Positions 32,205 through 37,445 are shown, counted from the first letter of the stretch. The stretch: DNA of 37,445 nucleotides from a virus (IMGVR_UViG_3300035698_011146:1-37445); one strand, 5' to 3'. A program made the numbers and translations. Notes: generated from the sequence alone by a model not told the origin.

Positions 32205-32639
32205 ATGAAGAAAATGAACAAAACAGCAAGCCGCACAATGAAAAAAATGATCGAAGGATTAACCCAGCCGAGCGAGGGAAACAGCCACAAGAGCATTGAC
32301 AATACCGAGAAAGTATTTATGCCGGTAGTGGTCGAAATAGTGGGCGGGCGCACTATTACTTTGGAAAGCAAAGAATACAAAATCAATGTAATCTCGGTGG
32401 CTCATTATTTCCGACAAAATGGCGATCAAGTCGTGGATCCTGAAATGATCTTTATTGAAGTGGCCGGCGATTTTTACCCCGTTTCAATTCAACACGCATT
32501 TGGTGTCCAACGCCTTGCAGTCGCAGACTGGAACGAATACTCAGGCGAATACACCGGCGTTTACCCCAAAGAACAGGCAGACCAAACAAAATTCGCTAAT
32601 CTCTGGATGAAAAACATCAAATCACAACAAGGTATCTAA
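32205..32639 (+). CDS. DUF6908-like protein of unknown function
   Basis: A 144-residue protein with AAAGGG upstream. After a basic, disordered N-terminus of about 35 residues, the segment VVEIVGG, INVISVAHYFRQNGDQVVDPEMIFIE and AGDFYPVSIQHAFGVQRLAV has the pattern of DUF6908 proteins ('isvahyy.QNGD.m.DPem.f'), which occur on plasmids and phages without known function. It is the first gene after a regulated promoter, so it may be expressed in lysogens or on de-repression. Confidence 0.55.
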   Translation: MKKMNKTASRTMKKMIEGLTQPSEGNSHKSIDNTEKVFMPVVVEIVGGRTITLESKEYKINVISVAHYFRQNGDQVVDPEMIFIEVAGDFYPVSIQHAFGVQRLAVADWNEYSGEYTGVYPKEQADQTKFANLWMKNIKSQQGI

Positions 32640-32643
32640 ACCA

Positions 32644-32669
32644 ACCGGGGGCGGATTGCCGCCCCCGGT
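32644..32669 (+). other. Very stable GC hairpin after the DUF6908-like gene
   Basis: ACCGGGGGCGG pairs perfectly with CCGCCCCCGGT (11 bp, loop ATTG). It starts 5 bp after the stop. No T-run follows (CATAAAAGG), so it is not a full intrinsic terminator; it may be a stabiliser or partial stop. Confidence 0.75.
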
Positions 32670-32687
32670 CATAAAAGGAGAAAATAC

Positions 32688-32716
32688 TTGTCTCATTCGC
32701 TAATTTGCTTTATTGT
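32688..32716 (+). promoter_or_regulatory. Candidate promoter with repeated TTGTCTCA
   Basis: TTGTCT (32688-32693), 17-bp spacer, TATTGT (32711-32716), 34 bp before the next ATG. TTGTCTCA occurs at 32688 and again at 32713, and shares TCTCA with the operator at 32149. The same bases could be read as a tiny TTG-started leader after AGGAG, so this is uncertain. Confidence 0.4.
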
Positions 32717-32749
32717 CTCAAATATAACTCATTAAAAGGATAAAACGTC

Positions 32750-32944
32750 ATGAAAGACCTGAAAAAAGCCTACAGAAAAAACATGGATGAATTTAACGAG
32801 TATTCCAAGAAAAAATTTGTTGATGATCTCAAAACACTTAGGGAAATGATCAAAACTGACGAAGGGCAGAAAAAAATCATAATGACAATTTCTAGCGTCA
32901 TTACCGTCTATGTTGTTTATTCTATGTATACAAGCATGTCATAA
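32750..32944 (+). CDS. 64-residue C-terminally anchored membrane protein
   Basis: ATG with AAAGGA upstream. Residues 1-40 form one highly charged amphipathic helix (KDLKKAYRKNMDEFNEYSKKKFVDDLKTLREM), and residues about 43-61 are a hydrophobic anchor (IIMTISSVITVYVVYSMYT). It is unrecognised. The shape resembles small phage membrane proteins that act in exclusion or lysogenic conversion, which is only a suggestion. Confidence 0.5.
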   Translation: MKDLKKAYRKNMDEFNEYSKKKFVDDLKTLREMIKTDEGQKKIIMTISSVITVYVVYSMYTSMS

Positions 32945-32973
32945 CAACGGCCAAGATGAAAGGATAAGATTTC

Positions 32974-33180
32974 ATGAACACGGTGAAAATTACAAGTTTC
33001 GGAAATAAGACGGTGGACATTGGCAAAATCAATGTTGATCCCGAAAAAGTCAAAATTGTCATGGCTGAATTTGCTAAATGTGCGAAAGAACTTGGTCGGC
33101 AAACTATATGGAGTATTCTAAAAAATCCGGGAGTGGCCTATCCACGTTATGAAACAGAAGAAGAATATGCCAGAAAATAA
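32974..33180 (+). CDS. Hypothetical 68-residue protein
   Basis: ATG with AAAGGAT upstream. The sequence has an N-terminal strand pair, then helices (DPEKVKIVMAEFAKCAKELGRQTIWSIL), and an acidic end. No motif is recognised. Its end overlaps the HTH gene at 33167, so the two are coupled. Confidence 0.5.
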   Translation: MNTVKITSFGNKTVDIGKINVDPEKVKIVMAEFAKCAKELGRQTIWSILKNPGVAYPRYETEEEYARK

Positions 33181-33424
33181 ATCAACTTCAAGACCCGGCC
33201 CACATGGAATAGAATCCGTGCGCCGACATTGTGGCATGTCGCAAACCCAATTTGCCACACTGCTAGGAGCGTCTTTTCCATCATATCAACGATGGTTAAA
33301 CACAAATAAAACGCCGGATTGGGTTCCTGTGATGATTGGATTTATCAATGTATTAGCAAAGGTTAGTGGCTGGGATGCCGTGCGGGAGGAGTTGACACAG
33401 GACGCTGGAGCGGATAAAATGTAA
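33167..33424 (+). CDS. Small XRE-type helix-turn-helix protein
   Basis: An 85-residue protein. I prefer the ATG at 33167; an in-frame ATG at 33149 would add six residues. Residues about 13-45 (IESVRRHCGMSQTQFATLLGASFPSYQRWLNTNKTP) form an XRE/Cro helix-turn-helix with the 'msQ..fA.llG.s....rWe.g...p' pattern. It is the last gene of the cluster that begins with the palindromic operator at 32149, so it is a good candidate to be that operator's autoregulator (inference). Confidence 0.7.
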   Translation: MPENKSTSRPGPHGIESVRRHCGMSQTQFATLLGASFPSYQRWLNTNKTPDWVPVMIGFINVLAKVSGWDAVREELTQDAGADKM

Positions 33425-33465
33425 TTTCATAAACCTTTTTTTGTTTGGTTTCAATTAAAGGTGAG

Positions 33466-33496
33466 GGACACCCGGCGTGGGTGTCCTTTATTTTTT
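33466..33496 (+). terminator. Terminator of the accessory cluster
   Basis: GGACACCC pairs perfectly with GGGTGTCC (8 bp, loop of 5), followed by TTTATTTTTT. It ends the rightward cluster and sits against the end of the leftward nuclease gene. In the leftward direction no T-run follows. Confidence 0.85.
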
Positions 33497-33973
33497 GCGT
33501 GACTTCCTGCTTTGCTTGCGCCAATCCCACGGGGCAATAGGCGACGTGGACGCCTTCCAGATCCCAATACGCAAACGACGGGCTTTAGATTCCAACGCCT
33601 TTAGCTCTAAATTTCCCTTGCTATACTTCCTGTACCACCACGCGTGGCCGTGGGCGACAAGCTCATTATTGAGATTTCTGCCATCTTTCAGGATCACCCA
33701 TCCGATCAAGCGACCGTATCGGTCACGTTTTTTACTCTTGATTTCCTTGATTCCATCTTTCAAGAGCAACTTGGCAAACTCGGTGGCCGTGGATCCGCCC
33801 TGTTGATTTCTCTCAGGGCAATCTATTCCGGCAAGCCTCACTTTTTCAATCTTGCCATTGATTCGAACCTCTATCGTATCACCATCTATTACTCGCACAT
33901 GATCGACGGATGAGGCCGCCCCAATTAGCACAATGGCCACGCATACGATGATTATTGCATAAACTTTCTGCAT
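33488..33973 (-). CDS. Exported thermonuclease-family (SNase-like) nuclease
   Basis: A 161-residue protein with a signal peptide or anchor (residues 4-20, VYAIIIVCVAIVLIGAA) followed by a complete staphylococcal-nuclease domain. Key residues are present: VIDGDT with D32, R46-L-A-G-I-D51-C-P-E54, and R88 in YGRLIGWV, matching D21, R35, D40, E43 and R87 of the enzyme. It should degrade DNA and RNA in a calcium-dependent way outside the cytoplasm. A basic tail ends the protein. It follows the gpZ-like gene by 12 bp on the same strand and AGGAAA precedes its ATG. As an exported enzyme in a cassette of its own it may benefit the lysogen or destroy competing DNA. Confidence 0.82.
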   Translation of the reverse strand: MQKVYAIIIVCVAIVLIGAASSVDHVRVIDGDTIEVRINGKIEKVRLAGIDCPERNQQGGSTATEFAKLLLKDGIKEIKSKKRDRYGRLIGWVILKDGRNLNNELVAHGHAWWYRKYSKGNLELKALESKARRLRIGIWKASTSPIAPWDWRKQSRKSRKK

Positions 33974-33985
33974 TCTATTTCCTCA

Positions 33986-34600
33986 CTATTTCGCAGTTTT
34001 TACCGCAAAATCCAGTGCCTCTCTGGCATGTTCCGGCCAATGTTTTGCTGCATAATCGCTCACAGTCTGCTTAAATTCCAACCTTTTTTTGATTTTGATG
34101 GATTTTTTAAGAATATAATGCACTTTGGGCGGCGTTTTCTTACCATTAAATTTTTGCATCACCGCCGGAACGCCTTTGGCCGTTTTTCCCGGCATATAGT
34201 TCGGCTTGGCCAATAATTTTTTGGGAAATTTCTTCGGTGTAATTTTGGCCATTTTGTTTTTGCGTGCGGCCAACGGAATGGCAACCATACCGCCGGCCTT
34301 ATTCGTTTTCTTGCCCCCGGTTTCATGGAGCGTCATATAACCCGCCGTAAAACCTAGAGTGCCGGAAAGATCCTTTTTTTTCGCCGCCTTAAACGATAAC
34401 GACCGCGCAGACCAAGATTTTTCCTTGTTAGGCCGAAGCGTGAAAATCGAGTCCATTCTGTCAATCACGGCCTCGCGTGCGCCGACCATCGTGGCGTTGA
34501 TCGCTTTGGACATGGCAAACGGTATCTGTTTCGCAATCTTCCCAAAAAACAACCCGCCCCGCAAATCAAACAATAAATTCACATCAAATTCACCACTCAT
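33986..34600 (-). CDS. Minor tail protein Z-like (neck/tail completion) protein, displaced
   Basis: A 204-residue, strongly basic protein. Its layout resembles lambda gpZ: an N-terminal IPFAMSKAINATMVGAREAVIDRM segment (gpZ has AMAINRVASSA), a basic middle with GYMTLHETGGKKT...MVAIP, then VPAVMQKFNGKK and HYILKKSIKIKKRLEF near the C-terminus (gpZ has HVMQRV and PMAVP). gpZ acts in head-tail completion. The genome's head-tail block lacks a clear gpZ, yet this gene lies 17 kb away on the opposite strand next to the nuclease and integrase. The gpZ relation is my reading of distant similarity. GAAAGG lies about 9 nt before the ATG. Confidence 0.5.
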   Translation of the reverse strand: MSGEFDVNLLFDLRGGLFFGKIAKQIPFAMSKAINATMVGAREAVIDRMDSIFTLRPNKEKSWSARSLSFKAAKKKDLSGTLGFTAGYMTLHETGGKKTNKAGGMVAIPLAARKNKMAKITPKKFPKKLLAKPNYMPGKTAKGVPAVMQKFNGKKTPPKVHYILKKSIKIKKRLEFKQTVSDYAAKHWPEHAREALDFAVKTAK

Positions 34601-34651
34601 AATGTCCGCCTTTCAAGTTATTTTTTACCATGCTATGCTTCGCTATGGCTC

Positions 34652-34681
34652 ATTGTAGCACGGGCGCAATTATTATTTGAA
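34652..34681 (-). promoter_or_regulatory. Leftward promoter of the gpZ-like/nuclease cassette
   Basis: On the minus strand TTCAAA (34681-34676), an 18-bp spacer, then TACAAT (34657-34652), about 52 bp before the ATG. The -10 is near consensus. It allows expression of both leftward genes independent of the late operon. Confidence 0.55.
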
Positions 34682-34695
34682 TTTTTTTAAGATTC

Positions 34696-34714
34696 TCAGG
34701 GGCATTCAGGGGTA
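34696..34714. promoter_or_regulatory. Putative integrase arm-type sites, left pair
   Basis: TCAGGGGCA (34696-34704) and TCAGGGGTA (34706-34714) are direct repeats spaced 10 bp. A matching pair lies on the other side of the attP core at 34958-34976. Paired arm sites at one helical turn are typical of lambda-type integrases. Confidence 0.55.
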
Positions 34715-34862
34715 ATTTTACCGTTTTATCTTGCGTGTCGAACAAATTTATGGCAAACAACTGCCAACGAAACAAAACAAAGAAAATGATTTTACTTAAT
34801 AATTTCATAACTTTGAAGTAATATCAAGGTCTTGGATGATACTTCTATTTATACGGTAATTG

Positions 34863-34910
34863 TGAATGGCATTCAAGAGGCCGGCGGTTCGAACCCGCCT
34901 AGCTCCACCA
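34863..34910 (+). other. attP core derived from the 3' part of tRNA-Ala(GGC)
   Basis: The sequence reads as a tRNA from the anticodon arm to CCA: loop ATGGCAT with anticodon GGC (34866-34872), stem TCAAG, variable AGGCC, T arm GGCGG-TTCGAAC-CCGCC (34883-34899), acceptor TAGCTCC, A and CCA at 34908-34910. U70 for the G3-U70 alanine identity pair is present. The 5' anticodon stem matches only in its last three bases, so homology ends near 34863. Phages that integrate in tRNA genes carry this segment so that the tRNA is rebuilt. The phage-side terminator at 34919 follows. Confidence 0.85.
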
Positions 34911-34918
34911 GTAAAAAC

Positions 34919-34952
34919 AACCACTTGCGGTAACTCGTAGGTGGTTTTTTTT
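34919..34952. terminator. Hairpin terminator next to attP
   Basis: AACCACTTGCG pairs with CGTAGGTGGTT (11 bp with two wobbles, loop of 6) and is followed by eight T. In the forward direction it would terminate the tRNA transcript after integration; in the reverse direction the hairpin is followed by GTTTTTAC and could end the integrase message. Confidence 0.75.
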
Positions 34953-34953
34953 A

Positions 34954-36177
34954 TCACTCAGGGGCAACTAGGGACAAACTTTCGGATAAAATTACCAATC
35001 GCTGAACAATTTTCTCTTTGTGGTCTGATAGCTCAAATATTAAATGCTCCAATTCACGACGCTCCAAACGACCTAAACCAACCTTTTTAGGCGTACCCAT
35101 CATACTAGCTAAATGGTTAGACGTTAAATGGGAATATATATCAGCCGTGGTGCTTACCTGTTTATGGCCTGCCAATGCCTGACCAGCCGCAAGACCACCC
35201 ACCATCACAATGTTGGAAATTGCCACATGGCGCAAATCATGAAAGGTAATAGGAGTAATTCCCAATCTATTGCAGGCCGCTCTAACCCGTTTGGGTAAAT
35301 CGCCCCGGATTTTTTCAAATATCCATTCACCACTTGCACGCCCAGCAAGCAGTGGCGCAAGGCGAACCGATACCACGGGCGGTATTGGAACCACTCGTGG
35401 CTCACCTGTTTTGGTGCTTTTTACTATTTCGCGGGAGTCATACTCGCTTGCTAATGCACCATTGAAAAACGTGCGGGATCGACGAATGTAAATATGCCCT
35501 TGCTCCAGGTCAATATCGCCCACGCGTAAACCAAAAATCTCACCACGCCTCAAAGCACAATGACCAGCCAAAGACAACAGAGGTCGAGAGGTAATGGACG
35601 CCGCCGCTACCAAACGCTCGACAGCTTCGGGAGCTAACATATGTACCACTCGTTTCTCTTTTTTATATCCCGCCGAATGTGGCGATTTTGACAGGTGCCC
35701 AACCTTCACCGCGGCTTTTAGGCATCCTGAAAGCAACACCGCCGCATGTTCTCGCTGGCTTTTCTTTTCAATTTTGGCAAGGGAATCATTGATAAGTGAT
35801 TCAGATAAATCCTTTAACTCCATTTGTTTTAGATCGTCGGCCACCGCCGCCCATTGGTAATCATAGCCCACGCGGGTGGTGATAGCCAAACCCGGCCAAT
35901 GACCGGCGCGCCATTCGTCAAACCATGCCCCTAATTTCATGCTGATATCACTTACCACAGGAATATCGAAAAAAATCCGGCGGCGAATTTCTAACGCCAT
36001 CCGATAAGCCACATCAATATCATCACTCAGCTTTTTTCGGCTCCGCTTGCCCGCTATGGTGTACTGAATTCTATAATTATTATTATCCGCCCGCCACTCC
36101 AGCCGGGCCGGGTACAATCGCTTATTAAACTCTTTGAGTTTTTGAGCGGAAATTCTACTAAGTTTGTGTTGAACCAT
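34954..36177 (-). CDS. int: Tyrosine recombinase integrase
   Basis: A 407-residue protein. Residues 1-65 form an arm-binding, beta-rich N-domain (YPARLEWRADNNNYRIQYTIAGKRSRKKL), about 80-165 the SAM-like core-binding domain, and 180-370 the catalytic domain. The catalytic set is complete: R210 (ALRRGEIFGL), K256, H313-D-L-R316-H317, H338 (LAGHKQ) and Y348 (TADIYSHL). It integrates the phage at tRNA-Ala through the adjacent attP core. The start ATG has AGGACAC about 7 nt upstream. The C-terminal codons overlap the right arm sites, so binding there could reduce its own expression. Confidence 0.93.
   Translation of the reverse strand: MVQHKLSRISAQKLKEFNKRLYPARLEWRADNNNYRIQYTIAGKRSRKKLSDDIDVAYRMALEIRRRIFFDIPVVSDISMKLGAWFDEWRAGHWPGLAITTRVGYDYQWAAVADDLKQMELKDLSESLINDSLAKIEKKSQREHAAVLLSGCLKAAVKVGHLSKSPHSAGYKKEKRVVHMLAPEAVERLVAAASITSRPLLSLAGHCALRRGEIFGLRVGDIDLEQGHIYIRRSRTFFNGALASEYDSREIVKSTKTGEPRVVPIPPVVSVRLAPLLAGRASGEWIFEKIRGDLPKRVRAACNRLGITPITFHDLRHVAISNIVMVGGLAAGQALAGHKQVSTTADIYSHLTSNHLASMMGTPKKVGLGRLERRELEHLIFELSDHKEKIVQRLVILSESLSLVAPE
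34958..34976. promoter_or_regulatory. Putative integrase arm-type sites, right pair
   Basis: TCAGGGGCA (34958-34966) and CTAGGGACA (34968-34976), 10 bp apart, in the same direction as the left pair. They overlap the last codons of the integrase. The four sites span about 280 bp around the tRNA core, similar in scale to lambda attP. Confidence 0.5.
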
Positions 36178-36196
36178 TTTTTATGTGTCCTTTTTT

Positions 36197-36223
36197 TTGA
36201 CATTTCTATATATTTTCTATACT
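36197..36223 (+). promoter_or_regulatory. Rightward promoter for the small gene at 36271
   Basis: TTGACA (36197-36202) with TATACT at 36218-36223 (15-bp spacer), or TACTTT at 36220 with a 17-bp spacer. It lies in very AT-rich DNA and points away from the integrase. Confidence 0.5.
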
Positions 36224-36270
36224 TTTATATATTTAACTGTAGTTATATATACATCTATGCAGGGGGCAAA

Positions 36271-36474
36271 ATGAAAGTCGAAAAAAATAATGTTATTGAC
36301 CTCACTCCATACCCTCACGAAAAACACGACATACAGCCAAGCGCATTCATAATCGAAAATGGCAACCGCATCCTAGTTGCTCAGGTGCTAAATCTGTTAA
36401 GCGGATCCAATGCCACCGCTATGCACTCCGACTTGACGACTTTAATTGATTACTACTCTCAGAAAGAGCCTTGA
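36271..36474 (+). CDS. Small protein convergent with the repressor
   Basis: A 67-residue protein from the ATG at 36271, with AGGGGG about 5 nt upstream; a longer frame from 36142 would overlap the integrase start and lacks such a site. It has a polar N-terminus (MKVEKNNVIDLTPYP) and a folded second half. No family is recognised. Its last 56 bp overlap the 3' end of the repressor on the other strand, so transcription here could interfere with repressor expression. An antirepressor role is possible by position. Confidence 0.5.
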   Translation: MKVEKNNVIDLTPYPHEKHDIQPSAFIIENGNRILVAQVLNLLSGSNATAMHSDLTTLIDYYSQKEP

Positions 36475-37195
36475 TTTTGGATTTCAAGTTCTTATTTACA
36501 GACCTGTAACGGCTCAATATCATGTTTTGGGCCTTGATATCATCCCGTGCTTTTTCGAGCTTTAGCAAGGTATCCAGAAGCGTTTGTTTCATGTCTGCCA
36601 GTTCGGAATCTGGCCGGGTGGCCGAATCCTGTACCTCGGTGGCCGGTTTCTGGTCGCTCAATCCACTATTTCCAATCCCATCAAGCAACCATGCCGGACT
36701 AATTCCAAATTGCTTATGAACCTTTGCCGCCATCATGGCGGATATAGACTCGCGTGTAAGGAGGGATTGATAAGCTCGGCGAGTCATGCCAAGTAAGTTT
36801 GAAAATTTCTTTTTATCACCATACTCGGTAAATTCAAGTTTTTTTCTCACATATTCAAGCCTATCTTTTGGAGTGTGCAAGTCGGCGGTAATGATTTCCG
36901 GCGTGCTATTGCTAGGTGAATACTTTTCAAACTCTTGACCAATACCACAAATGAGCCACCACAAATTAACACCATGATCGACTGCAATGGCGGCCAATAG
37001 TTCCGCCGGTGGCGAGGTGCGCCCGTGTTCATATCCAAGATAGGTTCGATAAGCAATGTTAAGATAGGCGGCAAATTCCTTCTGATTATTGCCAATCCAT
37101 CGCCGCACTAACTTCAAACGATTACTAATTTCAGTATTTTTATGTTGACAAGTTACTTTTTTTCTGGCATTTTTACACTCCTGTTCGTAGAACAA
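36419..37195 (-). CDS. Phage repressor with two HTH domains and a C-terminal coiled coil
   Basis: The open frame gives up to 258 residues. HTH domain 1 (about 24-90: RLKLVRRWIGNNQKEFAAYL...NLWWLICGIG) and domain 2 (about 108-178: RLEYVRKKLEFTEYGDKKKF...SPAWLLDGIG) are both CI-like, each ending in the 'W-L-GiG' motif. Residues about 195-258 form a coiled coil (MKQTLLDTLLKLEKARDDIKA) and there is no LexA/S24 peptidase domain. The only in-frame upstream start is TTG 37195, inside an operator and without a ribosome site. AGGAG lies 7 nt before an out-of-frame ATG at 37170, and A_AAA_AAG downstream could restore the frame (see findings). It should bind the operators at 37182 and 37284. Confidence 0.8.
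   Translation of the reverse strand: MFYEQECKNARKKVTCQHKNTEISNRLKLVRRWIGNNQKEFAAYLNIAYRTYLGYEHGRTSPPAELLAAIAVDHGVNLWWLICGIGQEFEKYSPSNSTPEIITADLHTPKDRLEYVRKKLEFTEYGDKKKFSNLLGMTRRAYQSLLTRESISAMMAAKVHKQFGISPAWLLDGIGNSGLSDQKPATEVQDSATRPDSELADMKQTLLDTLLKLEKARDDIKAQNMILSRYRSVNKNLKSKIKALSESSNQLKSSSRSA
37182..37194. promoter_or_regulatory. Switch operator copy 1 (TGTTC-GTA-GAACA)
   Basis: TGTTCGTAGAACA has perfect 5-bp arms. It overlaps the 5' untranslated region or start of the leftward repressor gene, ideal for autoregulation. The second copy is 102 bp away. Confidence 0.75.
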
Positions 37196-37283
37196 TAAAA
37201 AAAAGTTACTCTAAACACTGTGAAATTACCGTGCCAATTTAATACGTGAACACAATTAATTGACCGCAACATAAAAGCCTATG

Positions 37284-37296
37284 TGTTCATAGAACA
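37284..37296. promoter_or_regulatory. Switch operator copy 2 (TGTTC-ATA-GAACA)
   Basis: TGTTCATAGAACA lies 18 bp before the Ner-like ATG and just downstream of TTGACC at 37260, where it could cover the -10 or start of the rightward early promoter. A half-site GAACA is at 37248-37252 between the two full copies. Confidence 0.75.
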
Positions 37297-37313
37297 TTAA
37301 GCAAGGAAAAACG

Positions 37314-37445
37314 ATGCAAACAAAACAGACATACCAAACCAGAAACGAATTGAAAGAGGCTCTCGGATCCGTCGGGTGGACATTCGCACGAATCAATAAA
37401 ACACTCGGTATCATGTCACGATCCACAATCACAATGGTGTGTCAT
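37314..37445 (+). CDS. Ner/Nlp-like regulator (5' part, continues at base 1)
   Basis: The ATG at 37314 follows an AAGGA ribosome site about 7 nt upstream and begins MQTKQTYQTRNELKEALG. The frame runs off the window end and resumes at base 1 across the 127-base overlap. The operator copy at 37284-37296 lies just upstream of the ribosome site, so binding there should block this gene's transcription or early elongation. See the entry for 1-238 for the family assignment. Confidence 0.75.
   Translation, partial: MQTKQTYQTRNELKEALGSVGWTFARINKTLGIMSRSTITMVCH
37319..37445. repeat. Terminal direct repeat, right copy (circular overlap)
   Basis: Second copy of bases 1-127. It contains the 5' part of the Ner-like gene, whose ATG lies just before it at 37314. 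Joining 37318 to base 1 gives a circular map with no break in any gene. Confidence 0.95.

Noticed and set aside
34863-34910. A complete functional tRNA gene
   Set aside because: Only the part from the anticodon loop to CCA is present; no D arm or 5' acceptor strand precedes it. It is an attachment-site remnant.

Overview
This window is a complete temperate tailed-phage (or excised/prophage-derived) genome. The first 127 bases are repeated exactly as the last 127 bases, so the sequence closes into a circle with a unit length of 37,318 bp, and one gene (a Ner/Cro-like regulator) runs across the junction. The virion genes combine a lambda-like head/packaging set (Nu1-type small terminase, gpA-type large terminase, gpW-like joiner, gpB-type portal, fused prohead protease and major capsid protein) with a Mu-like contractile tail (DUF2635, sheath, tube, frameshifted chaperone, tape measure, DNA-circularisation protein, gp44 to gp48-like baseplate). 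That predicts a myovirus with a short contractile tail. There is no Mu-type transposase; integration is by a tyrosine recombinase at an alanine tRNA gene (anticodon GGC). The host is therefore a bacterium with standard sigma-70-like promoters, most likely Gram-negative; a Desulfovibrionaceae-type host would fit, but this is a low-confidence guess.

Layout. (1) 37170-37314 is the genetic switch: a leftward two-HTH repressor and a rightward Ner-like gene, separated by two copies of the operator TGTTC-N3-GAACA. (2) 1-4932 is the early rightward operon: Ner-like protein, a small HTH candidate, an ASCH-like protein, a 48-residue membrane peptide, a 926-residue primase-helicase and four small unknowns, closed by a strong terminator at 4941-4972. 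(3) 5016-5825 carries thirteen copies of an AAGGT-centred octamer, eleven of them in two mirror-image arms; it is the best candidate for the replication origin. Two unknown genes follow to 6476. (4) 6477-6929 is a 453-bp gene-free region with promoters and repeated AGTTGAC sites, and may hold cos. (5) 6930-32052 is one 25-kb rightward late operon: PLD-like protein, P-loop kinase-like protein, terminase, head, tail, baseplate, two fibre-like proteins and lysis genes, ending at a terminator at 32079-32107. (6) 32141-33424 is an accessory rightward cluster with its own operator-containing promoter. (7) 33488-34600 is a leftward cassette (exported nuclease and a lambda gpZ-like protein) with its own promoter. 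(8) 34696-36177 is attP and the integrase, then a small rightward gene at 36271.

How it fits together. Repressor and Ner-like protein would compete at the operators. Without repression the early operon is expressed and the primase-helicase could act at the iteron region. The late operon then builds a head packaged by the lambda-type terminase and joins it to the Mu-type tail. Two appendage proteins (772 aa, with an AT-rich distal segment, and 648 aa, with a beta-roll and a self-cleaving Peptidase_G2-like chaperone) probably determine host recognition. Integration into tRNA-Ala restores the tRNA 3' end from phage sequence.

The observations I find most unusual are the possible programmed frameshift at the start of the repressor gene (A_AAA_AAG), the mirrored iteron array, the integrase arm-site pairs spaced one helical turn apart around a tRNA-derived attP core, the PLD-like plus kinase-like pair in front of the terminase, and the displaced gpZ-like gene on the opposite strand.
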